A stretch of 13,335 nt of DNA from a candidate division TA06 bacterium (GTDB lineage Bacteria > Hydrothermota > DG-26 > E44-bin18 > JADFOU01), in assembly GCA_022562655.1 (NCBI GenBank), contig JADFOU010000023.1:1-13335 (forward strand), written 5' to 3'. Below, in pieces: positions 1-6,828 of this stretch. The notes beneath the pieces are model-generated. The model did no database searches. It saw only the letters and a list, made by a program, of their open reading frames with translations, and had not been told where the DNA came from. Within the stretch, counting starts at the first letter, position 1. The number at the start of each line of letters is the position of its first letter. A program made the translations under genes and the position numbers.

Positions 1-2
1 AG

Positions 3-173
3 ACAGAGCCGCACCAACTCGGTGATGTTCGCCACGGCCGTGCTCATCCTGAGCGAAGGCGGCAACATCACGATGTAGGGCGCTGCATCCCGGTGAAAGA
101 GCGTGCCGAGCACCTGGTAACGAACCGCCAGGTACAGCACGAGGACCCCGGCGAGCGCCGCGAACACAGGCAC
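3..173 (-). CDS. Possible membrane-protein fragment, partial
   Basis: The minus-strand frame with codons on 3-5 through 171-173 is open, strongly GC-rich at third positions, and reads as a hydrophobic helix (VPVFAALAGVLVLYLAVRYQ) followed by a short loop and an amphipathic segment. It continues off the left edge of the window. This composition resembles multi-pass membrane proteins such as Tmtc-like TPR/glycosyltransferase proteins, but I do not recognise a family motif. Upstream of about 173 the same frame stays open but becomes less protein-like, while the plus strand becomes more so, so I place a possible junction near 175-184. Seen: open frame and codon bias. Inferred: that it is coding and broken at its N-terminal side. 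Confidence 0.3.
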   Translation of the reverse strand, partial: MPVFAALAGVLVLYLAVRYQVLGTLFHRDAAPYIVMLPPSLRMSTAVANITELVRLC

Positions 174-183
174 CTGGGCCCGC

Positions 184-765
184 TTGGCCCCACACCTGTC
201 GTGGCAGACTCTTTGGCCCGTCGTTGCCTTGCAGGGCACCTTTTCCGTGGTGTCCTGGTTCGTCTTCAACCCAGGGATTGAGTTGGGCTCCTTCCCTGAT
301 GTCAAGGCGATCACGGAGCGCGGCGAAAGAGTGATGGGCTGGCAAGACCAGGCCGGGGGCATGATCTTGGGGATGCTGGCGATGGCCTTGGTTTGGTGTT
401 GGACGATGGAGATTCTCTCGCGGCGCCGCCGACCGCGGCTGGATTACGCCGCTAGCCGCGGTGTGGTTGCGGCTCCAGGGGTGGTTGGCTTGTTTGGCCT
501 GGTTCTGGCGGCGGGTTACGTTGGGGCGGCAGCGATGTTCTTGCCGCTTGTCGGGCTCGTCTTGGCGGGGATGGGCGGTGCCGTGGTTTTCATGCCGGTG
601 GCCATGATCGGAAGTATTGGCGTCATGATCGTCAGCCATGGCATCGGCGAGTTCGCCAATGGCCTCTATTTGGACCGCAGGCTCCCCTTCTGGCCGGCTA
701 TCGCCGGGGGCTGGGCAATGTTCCGGGCGCGTTGGGGGGAGATGGTGCAGATGGGCCGAATCGGG
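184..765 (+). CDS. Multi-pass membrane protein, fused in frame to a transposase remnant
   Basis: This is the N-terminal part (about residues 1-194) of a 476-codon open frame that starts at TTG 184. It is GC-rich with mostly G/C third positions and has about five hydrophobic segments: residues ~11-29, ~57-78 and three packed between ~93 and 155. A charged cytoplasmic-looking loop (SRRRRPR) lies between the second and third. I do not recognise the family. The downstream part of the same frame is unrelated in composition and matches a DDE transposase, so this protein appears to have lost its own C-terminus at a junction near 765. It may be a real rearrangement or an assembly or amplification chimera. 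The true start is uncertain because the frame opens at a rare TTG with no ribosome binding site. Confidence 0.35.
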
Positions 766-1614
766 GATTGGCTGGAGGGAAGAGGACCCGAATTGGTTCT
801 TATGGGCTACATCGATGATGCGACCAATAGGGTATTTGCCCGTTTCTATGAGTATGAAGGAACCTTTCCGGCTATGGATAGTTTCCGGGCCTATATCAAG
901 CGTTATGGCATCCCTCAGAGTGTCTATCTTGACAAACACACGACTTACAAATCAACCCGAAGGCTTACCCTGGAAGAAGAGTTACAGGGGATCTGTGAAA
1001 CGAAGAGCCAGTTTGAGAGGGCCCTGGATGAATTGGGCGTAGAGATCATCCATGCAGACTCTCCTCAGGCCAAAGGGAGGATAGAGAGACTCTTCGGTAC
1101 CCTTCAGGATCGGTTGATCAAAGAGATGAGGCTTGCGGGGATTCAGAGTAAGGAGGAAGCAAACAGGTTCCTTAAAGAATATCTACCCACATACAACCAA
1201 AGATTTAGCCTCGTTCCGGCAAAGGACGTCAATCTTCACCGGAAGATCCCCAAAGGGACAAACCTTCTTCGAATCCTCTCCATAAAGACAAAACGGGGTC
1301 TTCGAAACGACTTTACGATCCTGTATAACAAACAACTCTATCAGATCGAAACGACTCTCCCTCATACAAGAATCAAGTCCGTTGTAGTGGAGGAGAGATT
1401 GGATGGAACGATGCATATCATCTACAACAACCTGCGTCTCAAATATCGGAAGATTGACGTCAGGCCCTTGAAATGGAATGAGCAAAAACCCCGAAAGCCA
1501 AGGAAGATGTATATTCCACCAAAGGATCATCCCTGGAGAAGATTCAAAACCAGTTCATCTAAAGACAGATATTATGAAGGTGAAAAAGCTCTCTCTCTTG
1601 TTCATACAAAATAG
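766..1614 (+). pseudogene. ISNCY-like DDE transposase, N-terminally truncated
   Basis: From DWLEGRGPELVLMGYIDDAT onward the product matches the integrase-like core of ISNCY-type transposases as I remember the family. The second catalytic Asp is seen in YLDKH (D250 of the fused frame) and the Glu in GRIERLFGTLQDRL (E301). A basic C-terminal domain rich in Lys, Arg and Pro ends at TAG 1614. The family normally has an HTH N-terminus and a first Asp in a QMDGS-type motif just before this point. Here that place reads QMGRIG, so the first Asp and the DNA-binding domain are absent. The element should therefore be non-autonomous. The stop lies inside the first terminal repeat. GC content drops from roughly 60-65% before the junction to about 47% within this part, close to the genes that follow. 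Confidence 0.7.
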
Positions 1615-1655
1615 GACATTTCTATCTTGCTAAAAACAGGACATTTCTACTTTGC
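1613..1655 (+). repeat. Terminal direct repeats at right end of the IS remnant
   Basis: An 18-bp sequence, aggacatttctatcttgc, begins at 1613 and recurs nearly identically at 1638-1655 (two positions differ), a 25-bp period. The first copy overlaps the transposase stop codon. Paired repeats beside the end of a transposase gene look like transposase-binding sites of a terminal region. No partner left end is found in this window, as expected if the left half of the element was lost at the junction near 765. Confidence 0.6.
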
Positions 1656-1676
1656 CTTGACAAGGCAAGTTTTTTT
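1652..1676 (+). terminator. Rho-independent terminator
   Basis: The 7-bp stem ttgcctt / aaggcaa (1652-1658 and 1662-1668) with loop gac is followed by a run of seven T (1670-1676). It sits just after the transposase remnant and would insulate the downstream gene run from read-through. The stem partly overlaps the second terminal repeat, so the terminator may belong to the element. Confidence 0.7.
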
Positions 1677-1677
1677 G

Positions 1678-1705
1678 TTGACTTCTGAGTATAGATGGAT
1701 ATAAT
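1678..1705 (+). promoter_or_regulatory. Sigma70-type promoter for the pnp-led gene run
   Basis: TTGACT at 1678-1683 and TATAAT at 1700-1705 are separated by 16 bp. The -10 is a perfect consensus and the -35 matches five of six positions. A transcription start near 1712 would give a leader of about 16 nt before ATG 1728. The promoter begins two bases after the terminator T-run, which suits the start of an independent transcription unit. Confidence 0.65.
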
Positions 1706-1727
1706 TTAACGACTGAAAATTCGAAAA

Positions 1728-2555
1728 ATGAGTGAGTTAAGGAAGACGATTGAAGGGACAGTCAAAGCGATACGGGAAATCACCGATTTTGAACCCCAGG
1801 TAGGGATCATCCTAGGGACGGGTCTCGGACAACTGGCAGGGGAGATTGAGAAGGCGAAGAGGATTCCCTATGGGGAGATCCCTCATTTTCCCCTCTCTAC
1901 AGTAGAAAGCCATGAGGGACGTCTCATCTTTGGGCATCTTTCAGGAAAAAGGATCGTGGCGATGCAGGGGAGATTCCATTATTATGAAGGATATTCTATG
2001 AATGAGATTGTTTTTCCCGTTCGAGTGGTAAAATCCTTAGGGGCAAACGTGCTCGTTGTCTCCAATGCATCAGGGGGGATGAATCCCCTCTTCAAATCTG
2101 GTGACCTCATGTTGATCAACGACCATATCAATTTCCAGGGGGATAACCCTCTCCGGGGAACCAATGATGATTCTATTGGGCCACGATTTCCAGACATGTT
2201 TCAGTGTTATGACCCCCAGTTGTTAGCCATAGCTGAAGAGACTGCTCTGGAAGAGAGAATCCCCTTGCGAAAAGGTGTCTATGTTGCACTTGCAGGCCCC
2301 AACTTAGAGACTGCGGCAGAGTATCGGATGCTTCGGATTCTCGGGGGAGATGTTGTGGGAATGTCTACAGTGCCGGAGGTCATTGCGGCTCGCCATATGG
2401 GGATGAGGGTTTTAGGTTTCTCCGTCATTACCGATATGGGTCTCCCCGATGCAATGGGACCGATGAGTTTGGAGAGGATCATCGCCATGGCGGAAAAGAC
2501 AGAACCCAAACTCACTCGCTTGATGGAAAAAGTTATTGGAAAGATGAAAATCTAA
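1728..2555 (+). CDS. Purine nucleoside phosphorylase (trimeric PNP-I type)
   Basis: A cytosolic purine-salvage enzyme that splits purine (deoxy)ribonucleosides with phosphate into base and (deoxy)ribose-1-phosphate. The 275 residues match the usual length. Visible motifs in order are IILGTGLG near the N-terminus (phosphate loop), PHFPLSTVESHEG, GRFHYYEGY, the NASGGMNPLFKSGDLMLI block, GPNLETAAEYR with purine-binding E194, VGMSTVPEVIAARH, and VITDMG. Human PNP has Asn243 where this protein has D236; Asp there is linked to acceptance of 6-aminopurines, so adenosine or methylthioadenosine could be a substrate. It is the first gene after the promoter, starts at ATG with no clear Shine-Dalgarno sequence, and ends immediately before the bamD region. 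The family call is firm; substrate choice is inference. Confidence 0.9.
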   Translation: MSELRKTIEGTVKAIREITDFEPQVGIILGTGLGQLAGEIEKAKRIPYGEIPHFPLSTVESHEGRLIFGHLSGKRIVAMQGRFHYYEGYSMNEIVFPVRVVKSLGANVLVVSNASGGMNPLFKSGDLMLINDHINFQGDNPLRGTNDDSIGPRFPDMFQCYDPQLLAIAEETALEERIPLRKGVYVALAGPNLETAAEYRMLRILGGDVVGMSTVPEVIAARHMGMRVLGFSVITDMGLPDAMGPMSLERIIAMAEKTEPKLTRLMEKVIGKMKI

Positions 2556-2570
2556 ATGAGAAACCACGAG

Positions 2571-2694
2571 ATTTCACAGAATTTCACAAGAAATAAAATA
2601 GAGGGACAAAGACGAAACCATCTCTCAGTGCTAATCTTGTACCGCCTTAGGCGGATTGTGATTGCAATTTTTCATTTTTCATTTTTCATTTTAC
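2571..2694 (+). repeat. Repeat cluster spanning pnp-bamD junction and signal-peptide codons
   Basis: Three structures follow one another. A 10-bp tandem pair, atttcacaga then atttcacaag, lies at 2571-2590. A hairpin ccgcc-tta-ggcgg lies at 2642-2654. A 7-bp tandem array with unit atttttc lies at 2667-2687 (three exact copies) with a decayed fourth copy at 2688-2694. The last array encodes the hydrophobic core of the BamD signal peptide, residues IFHFSFFI. Confidence 0.7.
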
Positions 2695-3395
2695 TCATTG
2701 GATGTGGTGGAGGAAAATCTCTGGTCAAATTAGATGCCTCGGATCAGTTCCAATTGGCGATGGAGGCCTTTGACAGAGGGAAGTATCAAAATGCCATAGA
2801 TGGTTTCAAGCGGGTCCTCTTTGAACATCCCGGAAGTCATTATGTCGATGATGCTCAGTACTACTTAGCTGAATCCTATGCATTGATGGAGGATTATGCC
2901 CAGGGAGCTTTAGAGTATCAATATCTTATTCGTAATTTTCCGGAAAGTCCCTATGTGGAGGAGGCCCAGTACCGACTGGGTGTCACCTATTATCGGCAGT
3001 CTCTCCCTTATTATTTGGATCAAGCGGACACCCACAAAGCGATTCAATCCTTTAAAGATTTTTTGGCAAAATACCCAGACTCCAAGTATGTCCCGGATGT
3101 GGAAAATTTTCTTTTTCTCGCCCAGGAAAAGCTGGCAAAGAAGAACATGGAAAACGGAAGGCTCTACCGGAAAAGGAAGCAGTGCTCTTCTGCAGTCATC
3201 TACCTTCAATCCCTCCTGGAGGAGTATCCCAAATCACGCTTTCGTCGTGAGGCAACCTATCTCTTAGGGGAGTGCTACGGAATGATGGGGAGAAAAGAGG
3301 AAGCCTTGAAGGCCTATCGGGAACTCTTAAAGGGTGTTGATGGATTTGTCTTAAAGGCGAGGGAAAAGATTGAGAAATTGGAGAGAGAAGAGTGA
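2637..3395 (+). CDS. bamD: Outer-membrane assembly lipoprotein BamD
   Basis: BamD is a periplasmic-facing lipoprotein of the BAM complex that helps insert beta-barrel proteins into the outer membrane. A lipobox LIGC places the lipidated Cys at codon 2703-2705, followed by Gly residues. The mature part is a TPR solenoid: DQFQLAMEAFDRGKYQNAI, then pairs around YYLAESYALMEDY, YRLGVTYYRQS, a helix pair with KDFLAKYPDSKYV, and a final TPR with YLLGECYGMMGRKEEALKAY. Size fits the family. I chose TTG 2637 because it yields MYRLRRIVIAIFHFSFFILL, a textbook n- and h-region; ATG 2556, directly after the pnp stop, keeps the frame but adds 27 residues encoded by repeat-like DNA. GTG 2628 and GTG 2658 are other options. 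It ends about 100 bp before nadD. Confidence 0.85.
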   Translation: MYRLRRIVIAIFHFSFFILLIGCGGGKSLVKLDASDQFQLAMEAFDRGKYQNAIDGFKRVLFEHPGSHYVDDAQYYLAESYALMEDYAQGALEYQYLIRNFPESPYVEEAQYRLGVTYYRQSLPYYLDQADTHKAIQSFKDFLAKYPDSKYVPDVENFLFLAQEKLAKKNMENGRLYRKRKQCSSAVIYLQSLLEEYPKSRFRREATYLLGECYGMMGRKEEALKAYRELLKGVDGFVLKAREKIEKLEREE

Positions 3396-3423
3396 GAGAG
3401 AAGATGGAGGAAAAACAAAATTC

Positions 3424-3478
3424 CAGTAACAGTAGCAGAAAGCAGTCATCCCGCCACGGGCGGGACAACTGCCTACTG
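3424..3478 (+). repeat. Imperfect palindrome with CAG/CTG arms before nadD
   Basis: The core tcccgcc-acg-ggcggga (3449-3465) is a perfect 7-bp stem. It is flanked by arms that also pair: gcagt 3442-3446 with actgc 3468-3472, and cagtag 3430-3435 with ctactg 3473-3478. CAG recurs on the left arm at 3424, 3430, 3436 and 3443 (steps of 6, 6, 7), and CTG on the right at 3469 and 3476 (step 7). It ends 14 bp before the nadD ATG and could fold in the mRNA leader. Confidence 0.7.
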
Positions 3479-3492
3479 ATGCTTAACTTTCG

Positions 3493-4113
3493 ATGAGTCG
3501 TCTTGGCGTCTTTGGAGGAACTTTTGACCCCATCCATTCTGGACATCTCCGGGTTGCGGAGGAGGTGAGGAACTACCTCCATCTGGAGAAAATCCTCTTT
3601 CTCCCCTCTTTTCGTCCTCCCCATAAACTGGAGGAGGAGATCTCGGAGGCACAAACCCGGTATGAGATGGTGGTTCTGGCTCTGGAGGATCATCCACAGT
3701 TTGAAGTTTCAGATATGGAGATCCGGAAAGGGGGAATTTCTTTCACCGTAGAGACCCTCACTGTTTTGAGGAAGTCCTGCCCAAAGACCGAACTCTTCTT
3801 AATCATGGGGATAGACCAGTTGATCGAGATGGAGACCTGGAAAGACCCCAAGACAATCTTTCAACTTGCTCATGTGGTTGTCATGAGCCGGCCGGGCTAT
3901 AAGAGAGAAAAAATTGTGGATCGTAGACCTGAAACTCTGGAATGGCAATCCAAAATGCTCTGGGTGGAAGTTTCCCCTATTGAGATTTCTTCGACAATGA
4001 TCCGAGAACGAATTCGTCGGAGTGAGCCCGTCCAGGACCTCTTGCCCCAGAAGGTGGAGGATTACATCCTTCAAAAAGGACTCTATAAAAGTAGCAGTCT
4101 CCAGTTGCAGTAG
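3493..4113 (+). CDS. nadD: Nicotinate-nucleotide adenylyltransferase
   Basis: NadD condenses ATP and nicotinate mononucleotide to deaminated NAD in the cytosolic NAD biosynthesis pathway. The N-terminus GVFGGTFDPIHSGH holds the nucleotidyltransferase HxGH-type motif (HSGH). It is followed by FLPSFRPPHK for nicotinate binding, FLIMGIDQL, ETWKDPKTI, VVMSRPGY, and the C-terminal ISSTMIRERIR nucleotide-binding motif. At 206 residues it is full length. The last residues, SSSLQLQ, extend beyond the usual ...YILQKGLY end and are encoded by the left arm of the repeat at 4090-4135, so the stop codon lies inside a repeat island. No clear Shine-Dalgarno sequence precedes ATG 3493; a hairpin sits just upstream. 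Confidence 0.93.
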   Translation: MSRLGVFGGTFDPIHSGHLRVAEEVRNYLHLEKILFLPSFRPPHKLEEEISEAQTRYEMVVLALEDHPQFEVSDMEIRKGGISFTVETLTVLRKSCPKTELFLIMGIDQLIEMETWKDPKTIFQLAHVVVMSRPGYKREKIVDRRPETLEWQSKMLWVEVSPIEISSTMIRERIRRSEPVQDLLPQKVEDYILQKGLYKSSSLQLQ

Positions 4114-4135
4114 TCCACCCAGTGCTACTGCTACT
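4090..4135 (+). repeat. Inverted repeat with CAG/CTG arms between nadD and polA
   Basis: agtagcag at 4090-4097 pairs with ctgctact at 4128-4135, and an inner alternative pairs gcagtag 4107-4113 with ctactgc 4125-4131. CAG recurs at 4095, 4102 and 4108. The nadD stop codon is within the island, and polA starts eight bases after it. The same CAG core is used by the island before nadD. Confidence 0.65.
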
Positions 4136-4142
4136 CTGAATT

Positions 4143-6743
4143 ATGAAGAAGCGTCTCTTCCTCATTGATGGGTCGGCTCTGGCTTACCGATCCTACTTTG
4201 CCTTTATCCGTAACCCGTTGCGGAACTCTAAAGGGGAGAATACGGGTGCTGTCTTTGGTTACATAAGCTCTCTCTTGAAACTCGTACGGGAGGAGAACCC
4301 TCCCTATATCGCTGTCTGTTTTGATACCCCTGCTCCCACCTTTCGTCACAAAAAATTTGCGGATTACAAGGCAACGAGGGAGAAGATGCCTGTAGAGATG
4401 CAGGATCAGATGCCTATCATCAAGGAGATCACGGGAGCCCTGGGAATTTCTATCATTGAGTTGGACGGGTTTGAGGCGGATGATGTGATGGGAACCCTCG
4501 CCCAAAAAGCCAAGACAAAGGGGATGGCAATCATCCTCGTTTCTGGAGATAAGGATTTTTTACAACTGGTGAATGATGGGGTGAAGGTCTACAACCCGGG
4601 GAGGGGAGGGAAGGGAGAGGGGTTCTATGGAAGAGAGGAAGTGCTAGAGAAATATGGCGTTCCCCCGGAAAGGGTCCCCGACCTCTTTGGATTGACCGGA
4701 GATTCAATAGACAATGTCCCTGGAGTCCCCGGGATCGGAATGAAGACTGCAACCCGACTCCTGAATGAATTCGGAAGCCTGGAGGAGGTCGTAAAAAATG
4801 CGGAGAAGATCTCCCGGAAAAACCTGAAGGAGACCCTCATCACCTTTACGGATCAAGCCCTTCTTTCCAAGGATCTTGTCACAATTCGAACCGATGCCCC
4901 TGTAGAACTGGACCTGGTTGCCCTCGCCTATTCTGGATCCGACGAGAACCACTTGAAGGAGATCTACAAGAGAATGGAATTCTATTCTCTTTTGAAGGAG
5001 TTGGGTAGGAGCGACCGGCCGATCGCCCCTACTGCCCAAATTGAAGTCCATCGGATTGAAAAGAAAGAGGAGTTGAAATCCCTTTGTGAAAACCTCTTGG
5101 CTCAGAAGGGGTTCGCCATTGCCCTTCGGGGAGATGAGCTCTCTTTTACCTGGAAGGCAGGAGAAGCCTATATAGTGGCAATATCCAAATCCAAAATTCC
5201 AATAGAAACTGTTTTAGAGAAACTCCAACCGGCCATTGAGGATGAGAAGATCTGGAAGGTGAGTGATGATTTCAAATCCCTTCTCCACCTCCTTGATCCA
5301 TACCCATTACGAATCACCGGTCACGAATCACCCATTCACGGTCCTTTCTTCGATACCTCCATCGCCTCTTATCTCCTTAATCCCATGAGGCGAGATCACA
5401 GCCTTGCCGGGTTGGTCTTACAGTATCTACCGGAGACCGCCTTAGGAGAATCCACAGGCGAGAAATCCTCTGCCCTCATCGAGTTAAAAGGGGTGATGGA
5501 GAAGGATTTGGAGAGGGATGGGCTTGAGGAATTATTCCGGGATGTTGAGATGAATCTCGTTCCAGTTCTCTTCCGGATGGAGAGGAATGGGGTTCTCATT
5601 GATCGTCCTTTCTTCCAGGAGATGTCGGAGAACCTCTCCAGGGAGATTCGAGGGGTTGAAGAGAAGATCTATCGCCTCGCCGGAGAGGAGTTCAATATCC
5701 GCTCTCCAAAGCAGTTGAGGACGATTCTCTTTGAGAAACTGAAACTTCCAAAATCGAAACGGACTAAAACAGGTTATTCCACTGCTGTAGAAGTTCTTGA
5801 AGAGTTGTCTCTTCAGCACAAACTTCCCGAAAAGATTTTGGAATATCGGGAACTCTTCAAATTGAAATCCACTTATGTGGATGTCCTTCCGAAGTTGATC
5901 CGACCTGAGAGTGGTCGTGTCCACACCACCTTTGACCAGACCGTTGCCGCCACAGGACGGCTCTCCTCCCGGGACCCCAATATGCAGAATGTTCCCATGC
6001 GGACTGAGTTGGGGCGGGAGATTCGAAAAGGCTTTACCGCACCACCCGGTGAGCGGCTTCTCTCTGCAGACTATTCCCAGGTTGAACTCCGAATCCTTGC
6101 CCACCTCTCTGGGGATGAGACCCTTCGGGAGGCCTTTCGGAAAGGGGAGGATATCCATTCCCGAACGGCATCTCTGATCTTTCAGGTTCCCTTGAGGGAG
6201 ATGAAACCGGAGGTGAGGAATCGGGCAAAAGCGATCAATTTTGGCATTGTTTACGGTTTGAGTCCTTTCGGTCTCTCTCAGCAACTCGGAATTCCACTGG
6301 AAGATGCTTCCGCTTTCATCGCTGCCTATTTCGCAACTTATCCGAAGGTGAAGGAATGGATTGACCAAGAGGTGGATCTTGCAAGGGAGAGAGGGTTTAC
6401 AACGACCCTCCTAAATCGCCGGCGATACATCCCAGAGATCCGGAGCCGGAACAGAGATGAGCGGGAGTTCGGGGAACGGGTTGCGATGAATAGTCCCATT
6501 CAAGGAACCGCCGCAGATATGATCAAGATCGCTATGATCCGGATAGACCAGGAGATTGAGAAGCGGGGTCTTCATGCGAAGATGATCCTCCAGATCCATG
6601 ATGAACTGGTTTTTGAAGTACCTGAGGGGGAGGTGGAGGAGATCTCTCTTCTCGCAAAAGAGAAGATGGCAAATGCCCTCCCGTTAGAGGTTCCCGTGGT
6701 GGTGGAGGTGGGGGTTGGAAAGAATTGGTTTGAAGCACACTAA
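4143..6743 (+). CDS. polA: DNA polymerase I
   Basis: Pol I removes RNA primers and fills gaps in Okazaki processing and excision repair. The 866 residues contain a 5' nuclease domain (residues 1-~290: LFLIDGSALAYRSYF, GFEADDVMGTLA, VSGDKDFLQL, GDSIDNVPGVPGIG), a 3'-5' exonuclease-like domain (~300-480), and the polymerase domain. Motif A is SADYSQVELRILAH with D643, motif B RAKAINFGIVYG with K696 and Y704, and motif C QIHDELVFEV with D820. In the exonuclease fold the DxE of motif I is replaced by A327-L-R329, and the later acidic motifs are not evident, so proofreading is probably absent, as in Taq polymerase. A 42-bp heptad array (5302-5343) adds about 14 residues just before the FFDTSIASYLLNP motif. 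The start at 4143 lacks a Shine-Dalgarno sequence. Confidence 0.95.
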   Translation: MKKRLFLIDGSALAYRSYFAFIRNPLRNSKGENTGAVFGYISSLLKLVREENPPYIAVCFDTPAPTFRHKKFADYKATREKMPVEMQDQMPIIKEITGALGISIIELDGFEADDVMGTLAQKAKTKGMAIILVSGDKDFLQLVNDGVKVYNPGRGGKGEGFYGREEVLEKYGVPPERVPDLFGLTGDSIDNVPGVPGIGMKTATRLLNEFGSLEEVVKNAEKISRKNLKETLITFTDQALLSKDLVTIRTDAPVELDLVALAYSGSDENHLKEIYKRMEFYSLLKELGRSDRPIAPTAQIEVHRIEKKEELKSLCENLLAQKGFAIALRGDELSFTWKAGEAYIVAISKSKIPIETVLEKLQPAIEDEKIWKVSDDFKSLLHLLDPYPLRITGHESPIHGPFFDTSIASYLLNPMRRDHSLAGLVLQYLPETALGESTGEKSSALIELKGVMEKDLERDGLEELFRDVEMNLVPVLFRMERNGVLIDRPFFQEMSENLSREIRGVEEKIYRLAGEEFNIRSPKQLRTILFEKLKLPKSKRTKTGYSTAVEVLEELSLQHKLPEKILEYRELFKLKSTYVDVLPKLIRPESGRVHTTFDQTVAATGRLSSRDPNMQNVPMRTELGREIRKGFTAPPGERLLSADYSQVELRILAHLSGDETLREAFRKGEDIHSRTASLIFQVPLREMKPEVRNRAKAINFGIVYGLSPFGLSQQLGIPLEDASAFIAAYFATYPKVKEWIDQEVDLARERGFTTTLLNRRRYIPEIRSRNRDEREFGERVAMNSPIQGTAADMIKIAMIRIDQEIEKRGLHAKMILQIHDELVFEVPEGEVEEISLLAKEKMANALPLEVPVVVEVGVGKNWFEAH
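5302..5343 (+). repeat. Heptad array inside polA
   Basis: Six contiguous 7-bp units start at 5302, 5309, 5316, 5323, 5330 and 5337. The first five follow a mirror order A-B-C-B-A: unit acccatt is first and fifth, acgaatc second and fourth, accggtc third. Since 7 is not a multiple of 3, the encoded peptide (about residues 387-400) is not repetitive, showing the periodicity is at DNA level. Confidence 0.75.
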
Positions 6744-6748
6744 GTTAA

Positions 6749-6825
6749 GAATAGCGAATAGTGAATGGAGAATTGTGAATGATCGGGGGAAAAGTTACAG
6801 TCCACAGTTCGCTATTCACAATTTC
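6749..6825 (+). repeat. Palindromic GAAT/ATTC heptad array between polA and map
   Basis: GAAT begins units at 6749, 6756, 6763, 6770 and 6777, exactly every 7 bp. The right arm carries the complement (GTTC 6807, ATTC 6814, TTTC 6822). Two perfect 10-bp pairings link the arms: gaatagcgaa 6749-6758 with 6808-6817, and aattgtgaat 6771-6780 with 6814-6823, giving mutually exclusive stems. The array ends three bases before the map start codon. Confidence 0.8.
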
Positions 6826-6828
6826 AAA

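Noticed and set aside
93..281. Short plus-strand frame at the left end
   Set aside because: Overlaps two better frames and is Arg/His/Pro-rich as expected for a shadow frame in GC-rich DNA.
1656..1683. TTGACA at 1657 as the -35 of the pnp promoter
   Set aside because: It lies in the terminator stem and has no -10 at proper spacing; TTGACT 1678 with TATAAT 1700 is far better.
5180..5205. Another heptad array in polA (repeated ATCC/TTCC)
   Set aside because: Steps are 6 and 8 bp rather than 7 and the stretch is short; it may be a decayed array but the support is too weak.
5532..6368. 278-codon minus-strand frame opposite polA
   Set aside because: The plus strand encodes intact polymerase motifs throughout; the opposite frame has no recognisable domain.
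6715..6828. N-terminal extension of map to 6715
   Set aside because: It would overlap polA and translate the palindromic repeat; ATG 6829 gives the family's normal N-terminus.
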